Positions 1 through 8,469 of a DNA stretch of 31,143 nt are shown piece by piece. The position numbers were made by a program, and so were the translations under genes. Position 1 is the stretch's first letter. Each line of letters starts with the position of its first letter. Below the pieces are notes generated by a model, which searched no databases, was not told the DNA's origin, and saw only the letters and a program-made list of their open reading frames with translations. This stretch comes from UBA4486 sp041984885 (GTDB taxonomy: Bacteria > Pseudomonadota > Gammaproteobacteria > Eutrophobiales > Eutrophobiaceae). The stretch is taken from positions 1-31,143 of the forward strand of contig JBHIXH010000028.1 in the NCBI GenBank assembly GCA_041984885.1, given 5' to 3'.

Positions 1-1
1 T

Positions 2-305
2 TATGTGGGCAACATACTTCTCGCGATTGGATTTGCATCGAACGATCAGATTACGACCGTGCACATTGTTCAGCATAACGAAACGCCGGGACTTGGCGAT
101 CAGATTGATGCACAGAAAACAGATTGGTTAAAACAGTTTGAAAATTATGCCGTCAATAATGCCGGTTTGGTGAATTCCGGATTTACCGAAGAATTAAAAT
201 CGTTTGATACATTATCAGGCGCAACTATTACGACGAGGGGAATAATAAACGCGGTTCACAAAACCGTAGATTTTTATGCAANNNNNNNNNNCTACGATGA
301 GGTAA
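2..305 (+). CDS. rnfG: RnfG-type FMN-binding subunit of the Rnf electron transport complex, C-terminal part
   Basis: The frame is open from base 2, so the N-terminus (membrane anchor) lies outside the window. The visible part has the RnfG/NqrC FMN-binding fold: an ETPGLGDQID segment and the flavinylation motif DTLSGATITTR, in which the threonine after SGA carries FMN through a phosphoester bond. It resembles RnfG more than NqrC, and a complete nqrC lies at 11050-11826. The Rnf complex couples ferredoxin:NAD+ electron transfer to ion movement or reduces SoxR; the subunit faces the periplasm. The frame enters the N-run at 282-291. If the Ns are deleted it reads ATTMR and stops at 303-305, four bases before the next gene, giving 97 visible residues. 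rnfE, which usually follows, is not there. The C-terminal few residues depend on the gap being empty. Confidence 0.72.
282..291. other. Assembly gap (10 N)
   Basis: Ten Ns. Joining base 281 to base 292 gives the codons ACT ACG ATG AGG TAA in the rnfG frame, ending just before the DUF484 start and its AGGTAAGG ribosome-binding site. This suggests a placeholder with little or no missing sequence, but it does not prove it. Confidence 0.9.
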
Positions 306-309
306 GGTT

Positions 310-1005
310 ATGGCTCTGGCCAAAACGTCTTCGGACTTGTCAAATCTTGTCAGTGATTATCTTCGTACCCATCCGGATTTTTTCCTCTCCCGCCCCGAAA
401 CGCTTAAACATCTCACGCTTGGCCACACGACCGGGAAAAACGTTGCGTCGTTGATCGAGCTACAGGTTGAACGATTACGGCAGACCGTGCAGCTGCTGGA
501 AAAAGAGAATCATTCTCTGCGCACGATTAATGAAAACAACGAATCGCTCGCAGCAAAAACTAAACAGGCATTGACGATACTTGACCGATGCGACAACGAT
601 GCCGAACTGTTCAGGGAACTCCAGTGTATTGCGAGAAATCTGTTTGACACAGATGAACTGAATCTGTTTATTTTTTCTGATCAATCCCTGTCGATCCGAC
701 AGGCGGGTATCTATCTCGAACCGCAGGACTCACGTCTGCGACGTATGTTTATTGAGTTGTTTAACCGAAACAAGCCACTTTGCGACAGCCTGCAGGACGA
801 GTATGTGGATACACTGTTTGGTAAACCCAATACGATGCAATCCACGTTACTGATACCCTGTAGTACTGCCGATAGTTCATTCCTGTTTGCCTTCGGCAGT
901 CAAAATCGTAATGTTTACCAGCAGGGTGTGGCGCTGAAACTGTTAACGCTGATCGTCGACAGGTTTATTTTTAATATCAGGGAAATTATCCAAGCGACTG
1001 CCTGA
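310..1005 (+). CDS. DUF484 family protein
   Basis: The protein has 231 aa. The N-terminal segment (about residues 10-50) has the DUF484 signature: NLVSDYLRTHPDFF, then HLTLGHTTGKNVASLIELQVERLR. Next comes a short coiled coil (about 45-80) and a GAF-like C-terminal domain (about 85-225). There is no signal peptide or membrane segment, so it is probably cytosolic. The family is usual in gammaproteobacteria, often near xerC and dapF, but has no established biochemical role; neither neighbour is seen here. The ATG at 310 has a good AGGTAAGG site upstream. Its 3' end overlaps the convergent ABC transporter gene by 20 bp. Confidence 0.9.
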   Translation: MALAKTSSDLSNLVSDYLRTHPDFFLSRPETLKHLTLGHTTGKNVASLIELQVERLRQTVQLLEKENHSLRTINENNESLAAKTKQALTILDRCDNDAELFRELQCIARNLFDTDELNLFIFSDQSLSIRQAGIYLEPQDSRLRRMFIELFNRNKPLCDSLQDEYVDTLFGKPNTMQSTLLIPCSTADSSFLFAFGSQNRNVYQQGVALKLLTLIVDRFIFNIREIIQATA

Positions 1006-2836
1006 CGCCATACAATCGATTGTACAAACCATCCTGCGATAATAATTCGTGGTGGCTTCCCTGTTCACTGATCACACCTGCTTCAAATACATAAACCCGA
1101 TCCGCCTGTTTAATTGCACTGAGTCGATGCGCAACGATGATCGTCGTCCGATCTTTAAGAAAATCACCGAGCGCGGAATGCAACTGAAACTCGGTTTCCG
1201 CATCCAGTGCCGAGGTCGCTTCATCAAGAATTACCACTTTCGGATCGGTGAGGATCATGCGTGCGATAGCAAGTCGCTGTCTTTGTCCGCCGGACAGGCG
1301 AATACCCTGTCGGCCAACCACCGTATCGAGTCCAGCCGACATCTCTTTCACTGTTTCGTCCAGTTGTGCGATGTTTAACGCCTGCCACAACTCTTCATCA
1401 TCCAGTTGTTTGCCTAACGTCAGATTCACCCTGACCGTGTTGTTAAACAATGCCGGATGCTGCAATACCGTGGCGACATGTTCGCGCACAACGTCCAGTC
1501 CAATCTGATCGACTGCAATGTTGTCATAATAAACCGTGCCGGAACTGGCTGGATAGAGGCCAATTAATACCGACACGAGTGTTGATTTGCCACCACCACT
1601 GGCGCCGACCAACGCGACTTTTTCACCCGGCTCTATTTCCAGGTCAATACCATTCAGTACATCCGGTCCGTCACCGTAGGCAAAGCGAATATCCTCGATG
1701 CGGATACCGACGGTATTTTTGTCTGTGAATGGATTTTGATCATGCTTGTACTGTGGTTCCTGTTTCAGATGGTTCAGTTTGTTGATGCGCGCCAGTGCCG
1801 CCTTCGCACTGAACCAGGCGTATTGAATATTCAATACTTCCTGCACCGGTCCCATCATGAACCAGAGGTACCCAAACACGGCAAACATCTTGCCGATCGT
1901 CAAGCCGGAAAAAACCACCATTAACATGGCAACGGCACGAAAAATATCAAAGCCGAATAAAAACACCATGAAACTGAAGCGGTTCGCAGCATCACTTTTC
2001 CAGGCAAATGCGCCACCATGATCCTTGACGCTGCGTGCCTGATCAATGATCTGCAATATGTAATGACGCTCACGATTACTGGCACGTATCTGATGGATTG
2101 AATCCAGTGTTTCGGTCAGTGCCTGTTGAAACACCGCAAATGCCGAGTTCTCTTCCTTCTTGAGTTCTTTCACATGTTTGCCGAGCAGCATCGTGCAATA
2201 AATGACAAGCGGATTGGCAAACAAAATCAGCAATGCCAGTTGCCAGTGCATCCAGAGCAAAATAAACGCAACCCCGATGATCGTTAATACCGCAACCAGT
2301 AACTTGCTTATTGTCGATCCAACAAACTGATCGACCGTTTGCAGGTCGGTGACAAAGTAGGAAGCGACCGTGCCACTGCCGAGTGTCTCGTATTCCGACA
2401 TCGAGACTTTCTCCAGCTTGCGTAACAACCTGGATCGAATCCGGTATATCACGTCTTTTGCAATCAGCGTAAATTGTCGTGCTTGCCAGACGTTTAACAG
2501 CAGGGCAATCAGCCGTAACACCAGCGTCAGTAACAGGATCAAGCCGATATACAGCGACGGTGAATGCCAACTATCCGGCGTCATCGAGTTGATCGTGTTC
2601 ACGACATAGGCGGGTTGATCCAGTAATACTTCATCGACGAGTAATGGCATCAGCAGGGGCACCGGCACACTGGCCAGTGTGGCCAGAACTGCGATCAGGT
2701 TTGCCATCACCAGTTCGCGTTTGTGTTCACGTGCTATTTTCAGCACGTAGGCCCAGTTGTAATCGGGATCAGGGCTAGTCGAACAACTCGGTTCCGCTGC
2801 GGTATCTTTCATGTTCCCGGTCAGACTATCCATCAC
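986..2836 (-). CDS. ABC transporter, fused permease and ATPase (MsbA/MdlB-like exporter)
   Basis: A 616-aa half-transporter. The transmembrane domain spans about residues 40-330 and the nucleotide-binding domain about 375-616. ATPase motifs are complete: Walker A GASGGGKST (about 411-419), Q-loop in VLQHPALF, signature LSGGQRQR (about 514), Walker B VVILDEATSALD (about 534) and H-loop VAHRLS (about 570). It should work as a homodimer exporting a lipid, peptide or drug at the inner membrane; the substrate cannot be read from sequence. The start is GTG at 2836 or the adjacent ATG at 2833. It lies 8 bp after the srkA stop on the same strand, so the two are probably co-transcribed. The Walker A loop has three glycines in a row (GGG), which is uncommon but fits GxxGxGKST. 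Confidence 0.92.
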   Translation of the reverse strand: MMDSLTGNMKDTAAEPSCSTSPDPDYNWAYVLKIAREHKRELVMANLIAVLATLASVPVPLLMPLLVDEVLLDQPAYVVNTINSMTPDSWHSPSLYIGLILLLTLVLRLIALLLNVWQARQFTLIAKDVIYRIRSRLLRKLEKVSMSEYETLGSGTVASYFVTDLQTVDQFVGSTISKLLVAVLTIIGVAFILLWMHWQLALLILFANPLVIYCTMLLGKHVKELKKEENSAFAVFQQALTETLDSIHQIRASNRERHYILQIIDQARSVKDHGGAFAWKSDAANRFSFMVFLFGFDIFRAVAMLMVVFSGLTIGKMFAVFGYLWFMMGPVQEVLNIQYAWFSAKAALARINKLNHLKQEPQYKHDQNPFTDKNTVGIRIEDIRFAYGDGPDVLNGIDLEIEPGEKVALVGASGGGKSTLVSVLIGLYPASSGTVYYDNIAVDQIGLDVVREHVATVLQHPALFNNTVRVNLTLGKQLDDEELWQALNIAQLDETVKEMSAGLDTVVGRQGIRLSGGQRQRLAIARMILTDPKVVILDEATSALDAETEFQLHSALGDFLKDRTTIIVAHRLSAIKQADRVYVFEAGVISEQGSHHELLSQDGLYNRLYGVRQSLG

Positions 2837-2844
2837 ATCATTAT

Positions 2845-3894
2845 CTACCAGCTATCGTTGATTTGTAATGGCGGCTCGTCCATCAGTGCCGACTGTTCTC
2901 GCAGGTTCAGGATCAGTTCTTCCCAATAGCGTGCCGCATTGAAATAGGGGAACGCCCGCGGGAACGCCGGGTCATGCCAGCGTTTTGCCAACCAGGCCGC
3001 ATGGTGCAGCATACGCATGCAGCGTAATGCTTCTATCAGGTTTAACTCGGCCGGATTAAACGCGCGAAACAGGCGGTAACCATTGAGAAAATCATTCAAC
3101 CTGGCGGTCATGTACTCGCGGTCGCCGGACAGGAACATCCAGATGTCCTGTACGGCCGGACCGGAACTCGCATCATCAAAATCAAGAATAAACGGTGCAT
3201 CGTCGCGCCAGAGGATATTGCCCTGATGCGAATCACCGTGTAGTCGAATGGTCCGATAACTGCCACAGCGATCATAACAACGCTGCACACGAATAATCAG
3301 ATCATCCAGCAGGGTCCTGAATGAAAGTTCCAGTTCCAACGGGATGAGTTTTTCCTGGATTAAATACTCACCGGGCTCAATCAAATACCGGTCCATGGTG
3401 AGCTCGGGTCGATGTTTAAACGAGCCCGCTTCACCCACCGCGTGCAGGCGCGCGATAAACGTGCCCATTTGTCTCAGTTGCTCCGCATTATCCAGTTCCG
3501 GTGCGCGGCCACCGACACAGGGGTACAGGCTGAAACGATACGGCGCATGATGATGCAGTGTTTCTCCTGCAGAATCCTGCAGCGGTGCCACCACCGGAAT
3601 CTCCTGCCCGGCCAATTCCCGCGTGAACGCATGCTCTTCCCTGATTGCCGCATCCGGCCAGCGAGACGGACGATAAAATTTCACCACGATCGGGTCGCCC
3701 TGTTCCAGGCCGATGCGATAGACCCGGTTTTCATAACTGTTCAACGCCAGAATCTGCCCGTTCGGTTGCTGGCCAACCGCTTCCAGGATGTTCAGAATTT
3801 GATTCGGACCGAGCTCATGAAAGCGAGTTGACGCGTCATTTTGCTGCAATGCAGTGGATGAAGTCGTGTCTGTCCGTTCTTCGCTTTTATTCAC
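2845..3894 (-). CDS. srkA: Stress response kinase A (SrkA/RdoA/YihE), Ser/Thr protein kinase
   Basis: A 349-aa cytosolic kinase of the choline-kinase-like fold, close to E. coli SrkA (328 aa) along its length. Markers are LNSYENRVYRIG, VVKFYRPSRW (the ATP-anchoring lysine strand), the catalytic loop LHGDSHQGNILW, the metal-binding ILDFDDA and the C-terminal DEPPLQI. In E. coli it is Cpx-regulated and protects against stress-induced death. The first 25 or so residues are a low-complexity Ser/Thr/Gln extension absent from E. coli, so a later start is possible. No in-frame ATG follows closely, so I kept 3894. It is first gene of a leftward pair with the ABC exporter. Confidence 0.93.
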   Translation of the reverse strand: MNKSEERTDTTSSTALQQNDASTRFHELGPNQILNILEAVGQQPNGQILALNSYENRVYRIGLEQGDPIVVKFYRPSRWPDAAIREEHAFTRELAGQEIPVVAPLQDSAGETLHHHAPYRFSLYPCVGGRAPELDNAEQLRQMGTFIARLHAVGEAGSFKHRPELTMDRYLIEPGEYLIQEKLIPLELELSFRTLLDDLIIRVQRCYDRCGSYRTIRLHGDSHQGNILWRDDAPFILDFDDASSGPAVQDIWMFLSGDREYMTARLNDFLNGYRLFRAFNPAELNLIEALRCMRMLHHAAWLAKRWHDPAFPRAFPYFNAARYWEELILNLREQSALMDEPPLQINDSW

Positions 3895-3906
3895 TTTTTG
3901 CCTTTC

Positions 3907-3926
3907 GCCAGTGCATATCGACTGGC
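3907..3926. promoter_or_regulatory. Short inverted repeat in the srkA leader
   Basis: GCCAGT and ACTGGC arms (perfect, 6 bp) separated by 8 nt, starting 12 nt upstream of the srkA start codon on the srkA side of the divergent intergenic region. It could be an operator or a leader hairpin near the ribosome-binding site. Supported only by symmetry. Confidence 0.35.
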
Positions 3927-4018
3927 ATTATCTCTTTTATAAACAAATAGTTAAATTATTATATTTCGATGCTTGTCAGCATGCAGGTTCGACCACATAA
4001 TCTGATTCGCACCTGAAC

Positions 4019-4024
4019 TATAAT
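4019..4024 (+). promoter_or_regulatory. Possible -10 box for the Sel1-repeat gene
   Basis: A TATAAT hexamer 112 bp upstream of the Sel1 gene start, in the AT-rich divergent region between srkA and that gene. No convincing -35 element is seen at 16-18 nt, so this is a weak prediction. Confidence 0.25.
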
Positions 4025-4136
4025 CTGGATGAAAGCGGCTGTTCGTGCCTGTCACGTTCGCAGCCTAAATAATAAATAAACACTGCAGGCGTTTGCCATG
4101 TGGACTGGGGACTAGGGAGCAACCTGAGGTTAGGCC

Positions 4137-5405
4137 ATGAGCGTTGATATAACGACATTGACCGAAGAGGCAAACGCGGGATCCATTGAGGCCCAGATGC
4201 AGCTTGCCGATCTGTACGAGCACGGTTTTGGTGTCAGCAAGGACATCTGCCAGGCCGTTTACTGGTATCGTCAGGCTGCCGATCAGGGGGCGGCGAAGGC
4301 CCAGTCCTATCTTGGACAAATGTATCTGCGGGGCATTGGTGTGCCGGAAGACGCCGAACAGGCGCTCGAATGGCTGTATAAAGCCGCGAAACAACAGGAA
4401 GCCTCGGCCATAGCCAATCTCGCCTGGTGTCACCAGCAAGGTATCGGCACTGAACAAAACCTGAGCGAAGCCTTCTCCCTGTATCACGAAGCCGCAAAGA
4501 TCGGTCATGCCGGTGCCCGCTACAACCTCGGGTACATGTATGCAAACGGCATTGGCGTGGACAGGAACGATGAGGAGGCCCTGATCTGGTATGACCGCGC
4601 TGCCGAACAAGGTCATGTCAAGGCGCAACTGAACGCAGGTATTATGTATGCGCGTGGTCAGGGCACGAACAAGGATACCCGGATAGCGGCACAGCGCTAT
4701 ACGGAAGCCGCCAACCAGGGGCACCCGAAAGCACAATATAATCTTGCCCTGCTCTATGCCGGGGGTGACGGCGTCGAGCAAAGCGATGAGCTCGCATTCA
4801 AATGGCACAAAAAATCCGCGCAACAGGCCTATGCCCGTGGTCAATTCAGCCTTGGCCTGTTTTATTTATATGGCATCGGTGTGGAACAGGATTTACAGTA
4901 GGCCCACGACTGGTTTGAAAAGGCCGCCGACCAGGGATACATCAAGGCGTATTATCAACTGGCCCAAATGTACTTTCTTGGCCGCGGCGTTGACAAGGAC
5001 CAGCAAAAAGCCATCGAGCTTTACCAGAAAGCGGCCGGCCACGGCTATGCCAAGGCGCAGTATCGACTCGGCAAACTACTGGCAAATGGCCTCGGCGTCG
5101 AGCCGGACGAACGCCTGGCGCAGGAATGGATCACGAAGGCGGCCATGCAGGGTTATACGAAAGCGCAACGTCTGCTCAGCTTGATGTATGCCCGGGGCAT
5201 TGGCGCGGAAAAAGATTATGTTCGTTCCTATGCCTGGTTATCACTGGCAACGACAGAGAATGATCACGGTTTATTGAAAACGCTCAGCCAGATTGCTGGA
5301 AAACTTTCCAGTGCCCAGCTGGACGCCGCCCGACAGCTGGCGGAACAATGGCATGCGGATCTGAATTACCGCCCGCAGGAAACGATACTGAACAACATTC
5401 ACTAA
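4137..5405 (+). pseudogene. Sel1-repeat (tetratricopeptide-like) protein interrupted by an in-frame amber codon
   Basis: One frame encodes about ten Sel1 repeats of 36 residues (pattern A..WY.KAA.QG..KAQ..LG.MY..G.GV..D), with no signal peptide, so probably a cytosolic protein-interaction scaffold. In the seventh repeat a TAG at 4899-4901 follows GVEQDLQ. The same frame then continues without any shift as AHDWFEKAADQG, exactly where the repeat consensus expects it. The TAG stands where a Lys or Gln codon is usual and is one base from AAG or CAG. Upstream part: 254 aa (4137-4901). Downstream part could restart at the ATG at 4968, but that has no visible ribosome-binding site. The ATG at 4137 has a GAGGTTAGG site. 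Explanations are nonsense mutation, sequencing error or read-through. The final stop overlaps the convergent mltF stop. Confidence 0.85.
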
Positions 5406-6820
5406 AGCGCCGGCGAATTAACGATCTGGCGTGTCAGGATCTGTTCCAGCGGATCGGTCAACACCAGCTTGCGATCGTAACGCTTCATGACTTCATAATA
5501 TCTCTGCACGTTTTCGACAAAATGCACAGGTTCGTAGCCACGTGCCTTGCCATACCTTGTTTGTGAGTACCACTGCTCATCACCGAGCAGTTTTAAACGT
5601 TCGCGCACCTGCAACCAGCGATCCGGATTGGCGCCCTGCTTTTGCGTGATCACACGTGCATCTTCCAGATGACCGGGGCCAATATTATATGCCGCCAACG
5701 CCAGCCAGAGCCGATCCGGTGAATCAATGCGCAACGGCAAACGACCGAGTAATTCACGTAAATAGGCGGCACCGGCCAACACGCTTTGCTTCGGGTCAGT
5801 CCGATCCTCGACTCCAAAACGTTCTGCTGTCTGGTTTGTCAACATCATCAGGCCACGCACCCCGGTAAACGATTTTGCGTCCTCATCCCAGTGTGACTCC
5901 TGGTAACTGACGGCGGCTAACAGTCGCCAGTCAAGTCCGGTGCGGCGGGCCGCCTCCCGAAAAAAATGTTCGTAGTCAGGTAATCTTTCCTGTAGTCGTT
6001 GCTTGAATCGCAAGCTGTCGATGTAATCGTTTTTATGGTTTGCAGCGAGATAACGTTGTTGCAGGCTTTTCAAATCACCGTTCAGCGATAACTGCTGAAA
6101 AAAATCGACGGCTTTTAAATACAGATCGGTTTCACTTCCCTGGTTGAAAGCCCAGCCCACGGGCTGCTCCGGCATCAACTCAAATGCCGTTTTTAAACCC
6201 GGATAAAGAAAACCGTAATGCGAAAACTCGTTGGAATCGACCAGCGCCAGTGTCTGTTCAGATTGCTTCACCTGGTTTAGTAATTCTTCAATGTCACTGA
6301 CATCCGATGCTTCCCAGCGCAAGCGCGGGTCGGTCTGTTGCAGGTTTTCCAACACGGTCTCAAAACCGCTACCAGCGATGACCAACAGTCGATAGCCATG
6401 CAACTGCTCGATCGTCCCCGGCAGGCGTTCATCACGACGACCGACCAGTACTCCCGATTTACTCATATACTCCGGACCAAACCGATACTTTGCCAGTCGT
6501 TCCGCCGACATCAGTAGATTTGCAGCCGCCATATCCACTTTTTTGCTGTCCAGCAAGGCAAAGATCCGATCAGGCGATACCGGATGAAAACTGACATCCA
6601 CACCAAGATACTGCGCAAATGCCTGGGCCAATTCGTAATCAAGACCGCTGGTGTTGTATTCGCCTGGATGATACGTCAGGGGACCTACCTGCGTTGCCAC
6701 GCGCAACTCTTCCCTGTCCAGGATCGATTCAAGGCGATCCGGTCGTGACAGTCCGGCCAGCCAGATACTGGCCAGGATCACCAAAAAAATGAGTACCGCA
6801 TGTTTCAGATTCAATTGCAT
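5402..6820 (-). CDS. mltF: Membrane-bound lytic murein transglycosylase F
   Basis: A 472-aa protein with an N-terminal hydrophobic anchor (about residues 8-24), a periplasmic solute-binding-protein-like domain (about 35-265) and a C-terminal lysozyme-like transglycosylase domain (about 280-450). The catalytic glutamate is E308 in VSYQESHWD, followed by the family motif TGVRGLMMLT and AAYNIGPGH. It cleaves peptidoglycan glycan strands, leaving 1,6-anhydro-MurNAc ends, and the N-terminal domain is a regulatory module in MltF enzymes. It is slightly shorter than E. coli MltF (518 aa). The anchor has no lipobox cysteine. The usual neighbour purL is absent. Confidence 0.95.
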   Translation of the reverse strand: MQLNLKHAVLIFLVILASIWLAGLSRPDRLESILDREELRVATQVGPLTYHPGEYNTSGLDYELAQAFAQYLGVDVSFHPVSPDRIFALLDSKKVDMAAANLLMSAERLAKYRFGPEYMSKSGVLVGRRDERLPGTIEQLHGYRLLVIAGSGFETVLENLQQTDPRLRWEASDVSDIEELLNQVKQSEQTLALVDSNEFSHYGFLYPGLKTAFELMPEQPVGWAFNQGSETDLYLKAVDFFQQLSLNGDLKSLQQRYLAANHKNDYIDSLRFKQRLQERLPDYEHFFREAARRTGLDWRLLAAVSYQESHWDEDAKSFTGVRGLMMLTNQTAERFGVEDRTDPKQSVLAGAAYLRELLGRLPLRIDSPDRLWLALAAYNIGPGHLEDARVITQKQGANPDRWLQVRERLKLLGDEQWYSQTRYGKARGYEPVHFVENVQRYYEVMKRYDRKLVLTDPLEQILTRQIVNSPAL

Positions 6821-6934
6821 GTTATTAACTTACCGGACTTGTTGCTGACTGCAACAGGCTTTAAGCTATTGCGTCATTCAATAAAATAGCCTGTTTCACT
6901 AATCTCGCCCTGGACACTCTGCCGTTTTCTGACA

Positions 6935-7616
6935 TTGAAGTACTCTCTATCACTCACTCGATCCCTCACGCTTGCCTGTTTACTGGGTTGCTGTGGTGTT
7001 GCGGCGGCACAGGACATCACTTATGACGACGTTGCCAGTCGTTTGTTCTGGCGAGATCTGTATTCGCAGGGAGGCTGGTCGCTGTACTGCGGATTTCGTT
7101 TTGATAATGACGGTCGTACTACGTCTGGCGGTCATGTGCGTATTCAGCCGATCTATCCAATGGCAAAAGTATTAAAACAGCTTGGTTGCAGCAGTCGCCG
7201 GCAATGTCGTGATACCAATGCTGATTTTGTACGCATTGAAGCTGATCTGCATAATCTGTATCCGGTCTGGTGGGAAATTGCCGCGACCATACAGGAGTCC
7301 GAGTATGGCGAAGTCAATGGTGAGGACTGGCGGCTGGAAAAATGCGATTACGAACGTAAGGCACAAGTTGTTGAGCCACGGCCAATTGCACGCGGCAACA
7401 TCGCCCGCGCACTGTTCTACATGCATGATCGCTACCAGTTGCAACTGGACAAGACAGATTTGAACCTATTAAAAAAGTGGAACCTGGAAGNNNNNNNNNN
7501 ACCCGCCCAGCAAGCAGGAAAAAACCCGGAATAATATTATTGAGAGTATCCAGGGCAACCGTAACCGATTCATTGACAAGCCCAAGCTGGCAAATCTTAT
7601 CGGATTACCGCGCTAG
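6935..7616 (+). CDS. Endonuclease I family protein with substituted catalytic residues (predicted pseudoenzyme)
   Basis: A secreted protein of the EndA/Vvn nuclease family, about 223 aa with the Ns removed. It has a signal peptide (residues 1-26, cleavage near AAAQD), then WSLYCGFRF, QPIYPMAKVLKQLGC, QCRDTNADFVRIEADLHNLYP, ARGNIARALFYMHDRY and, after the Ns, PPSKQEKTRNNIIESIQGNR, all typical of the family. Family members have Glu-His before [IV]YPM, His being the general base and Glu a metal ligand; here these are Q71-P72. The Asn metal ligand in DINRAR is A116 (EIAAT). Nuclease activity is therefore unlikely. The start is TTG with no clear ribosome-binding site; no ATG or GTG would keep the signal peptide. 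The frame runs through the N-run at 7491-7500 only if the Ns are deleted. Confidence 0.85.
7491..7500. other. Assembly gap (10 N), apparently zero true length
   Basis: Deleting the Ns joins GAA G with AC CCG, giving Glu-Asp-Pro-Pro-Ser-Lys-Gln, which matches the family consensus and restores the frame to the stop at 7614-7616. With ten bases kept the frame is lost. Confidence 0.85.
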
Positions 7617-7641
7617 GTTTTTTATGTCGATGCCTGGAAGA

Positions 7642-8259
7642 CTACAGGTTGTCGGCGATATACGTCTGGATCTCATGCACTGCCGTCTGTAAACATTTCG
7701 CATGATCGGCAAATAACGCCGGTTCCTGCTTCTCGGCCCATATCGTCTCTATCCGTTCAATTTGAATATATCGAAACGGCGCTTCAAGCGTATGCTGAAA
7801 ATGATTACCCGCGTTCACCTTGTCACGTGGTCCGCCGGAAGAAACCAGTAACAACAGTTGCTGAATCCTGTGTAACGGCTGGATTCCCTGCGCACTGAAT
7901 TGATAGGTATAATTCGGCGCAATAAGGATATCGATCCAGGCCTTCAGAATGGCGGGAATCGAATGATTCCAGACGGGTAACGCGAGAACAAGCATATCGG
8001 CCTGATTGAATAATTTGACTTGCTGCAAGAGATAGTTAACCGAATCAGCGTCAGTCGCATCGGCACTTGTCGATTCCGGTTGCCACAGGAAATTAAAAAT
8101 TTTGCTGTCATACCAGGGCGGTGGCTCGGCATTCAGCAGCAGGTGTTGCAAGTTATGCCTGCCTTGCGATGTGATGTCCTCGATAAATTTACCGGACATT
8201 TGCCGGTCTGAGGCCTGCGGTAAAGGCAATGGATCAGAGTCTATGACGAGTATGTTAAT
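7642..8259 (-). CDS. azoR: FMN-dependent NADH-azoreductase-like flavoprotein (AzoR family), probable ATT start
   Basis: A flavodoxin-fold quinone/azo reductase. Family markers are LPVWNHSIPAILKAWID (FMN-binding loop), the SSGG segment and a C-terminal ERIETIWAE. The fold needs the first strand with its phosphate-binding loop, here NILVIDSDP, but the only standard start (TTG at 8229) lies after it. Reading upstream, no ATG, GTG or TTG occurs before the stop at about 8323. The codon at 8257-8259 is ATT, where homologues begin MxILVIDSSP, and AAGGGAAG lies just upstream at normal distance. I therefore place the start at ATT (205 aa). Either this is a rare ATT start, as in infC, or an ATG-to-ATT change has crippled the gene. 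It diverges from nqrA and converges on the nuclease-like gene. Confidence 0.78.
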   Translation of the reverse strand: MNILVIDSDPLPLPQASDRQMSGKFIEDITSQGRHNLQHLLLNAEPPPWYDSKIFNFLWQPESTSADATDADSVNYLLQQVKLFNQADMLVLALPVWNHSIPAILKAWIDILIAPNYTYQFSAQGIQPLHRIQQLLLLVSSGGPRDKVNAGNHFQHTLEAPFRYIQIERIETIWAEKQEPALFADHAKCLQTAVHEIQTYIADNL

Positions 8260-8469
8260 GTGGTTCTTCCCTTGCGGTGGTCCGGCTTTTGCTGCACATT
8301 TACATGAACGGTTGCAGAAATCTCAACCACGCATTAAATTTATCGTCTGCGGGTAAAATTTCTAAAGAAACTCAACCGCTTGCAGATATATATAGTTCAA
8401 GTAAGGCTACACTAATCCAGACAACGACAACAATACGGAATCACGTCTTTTTGACACAAACTGCCATAA

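Noticed and set aside
4065..4844. A 259-codon minus-strand open frame across the Sel1 gene
   Set aside because: It reads the complement of the repeats, giving a repetitive product with no family resemblance; the plus strand has clear Sel1 repeats.
8449..8454. TTGACA just before nqrA as a -35 element
   Set aside because: It lies only about 16 bp before the start codon, so the -10 and transcription start would fall inside the gene.
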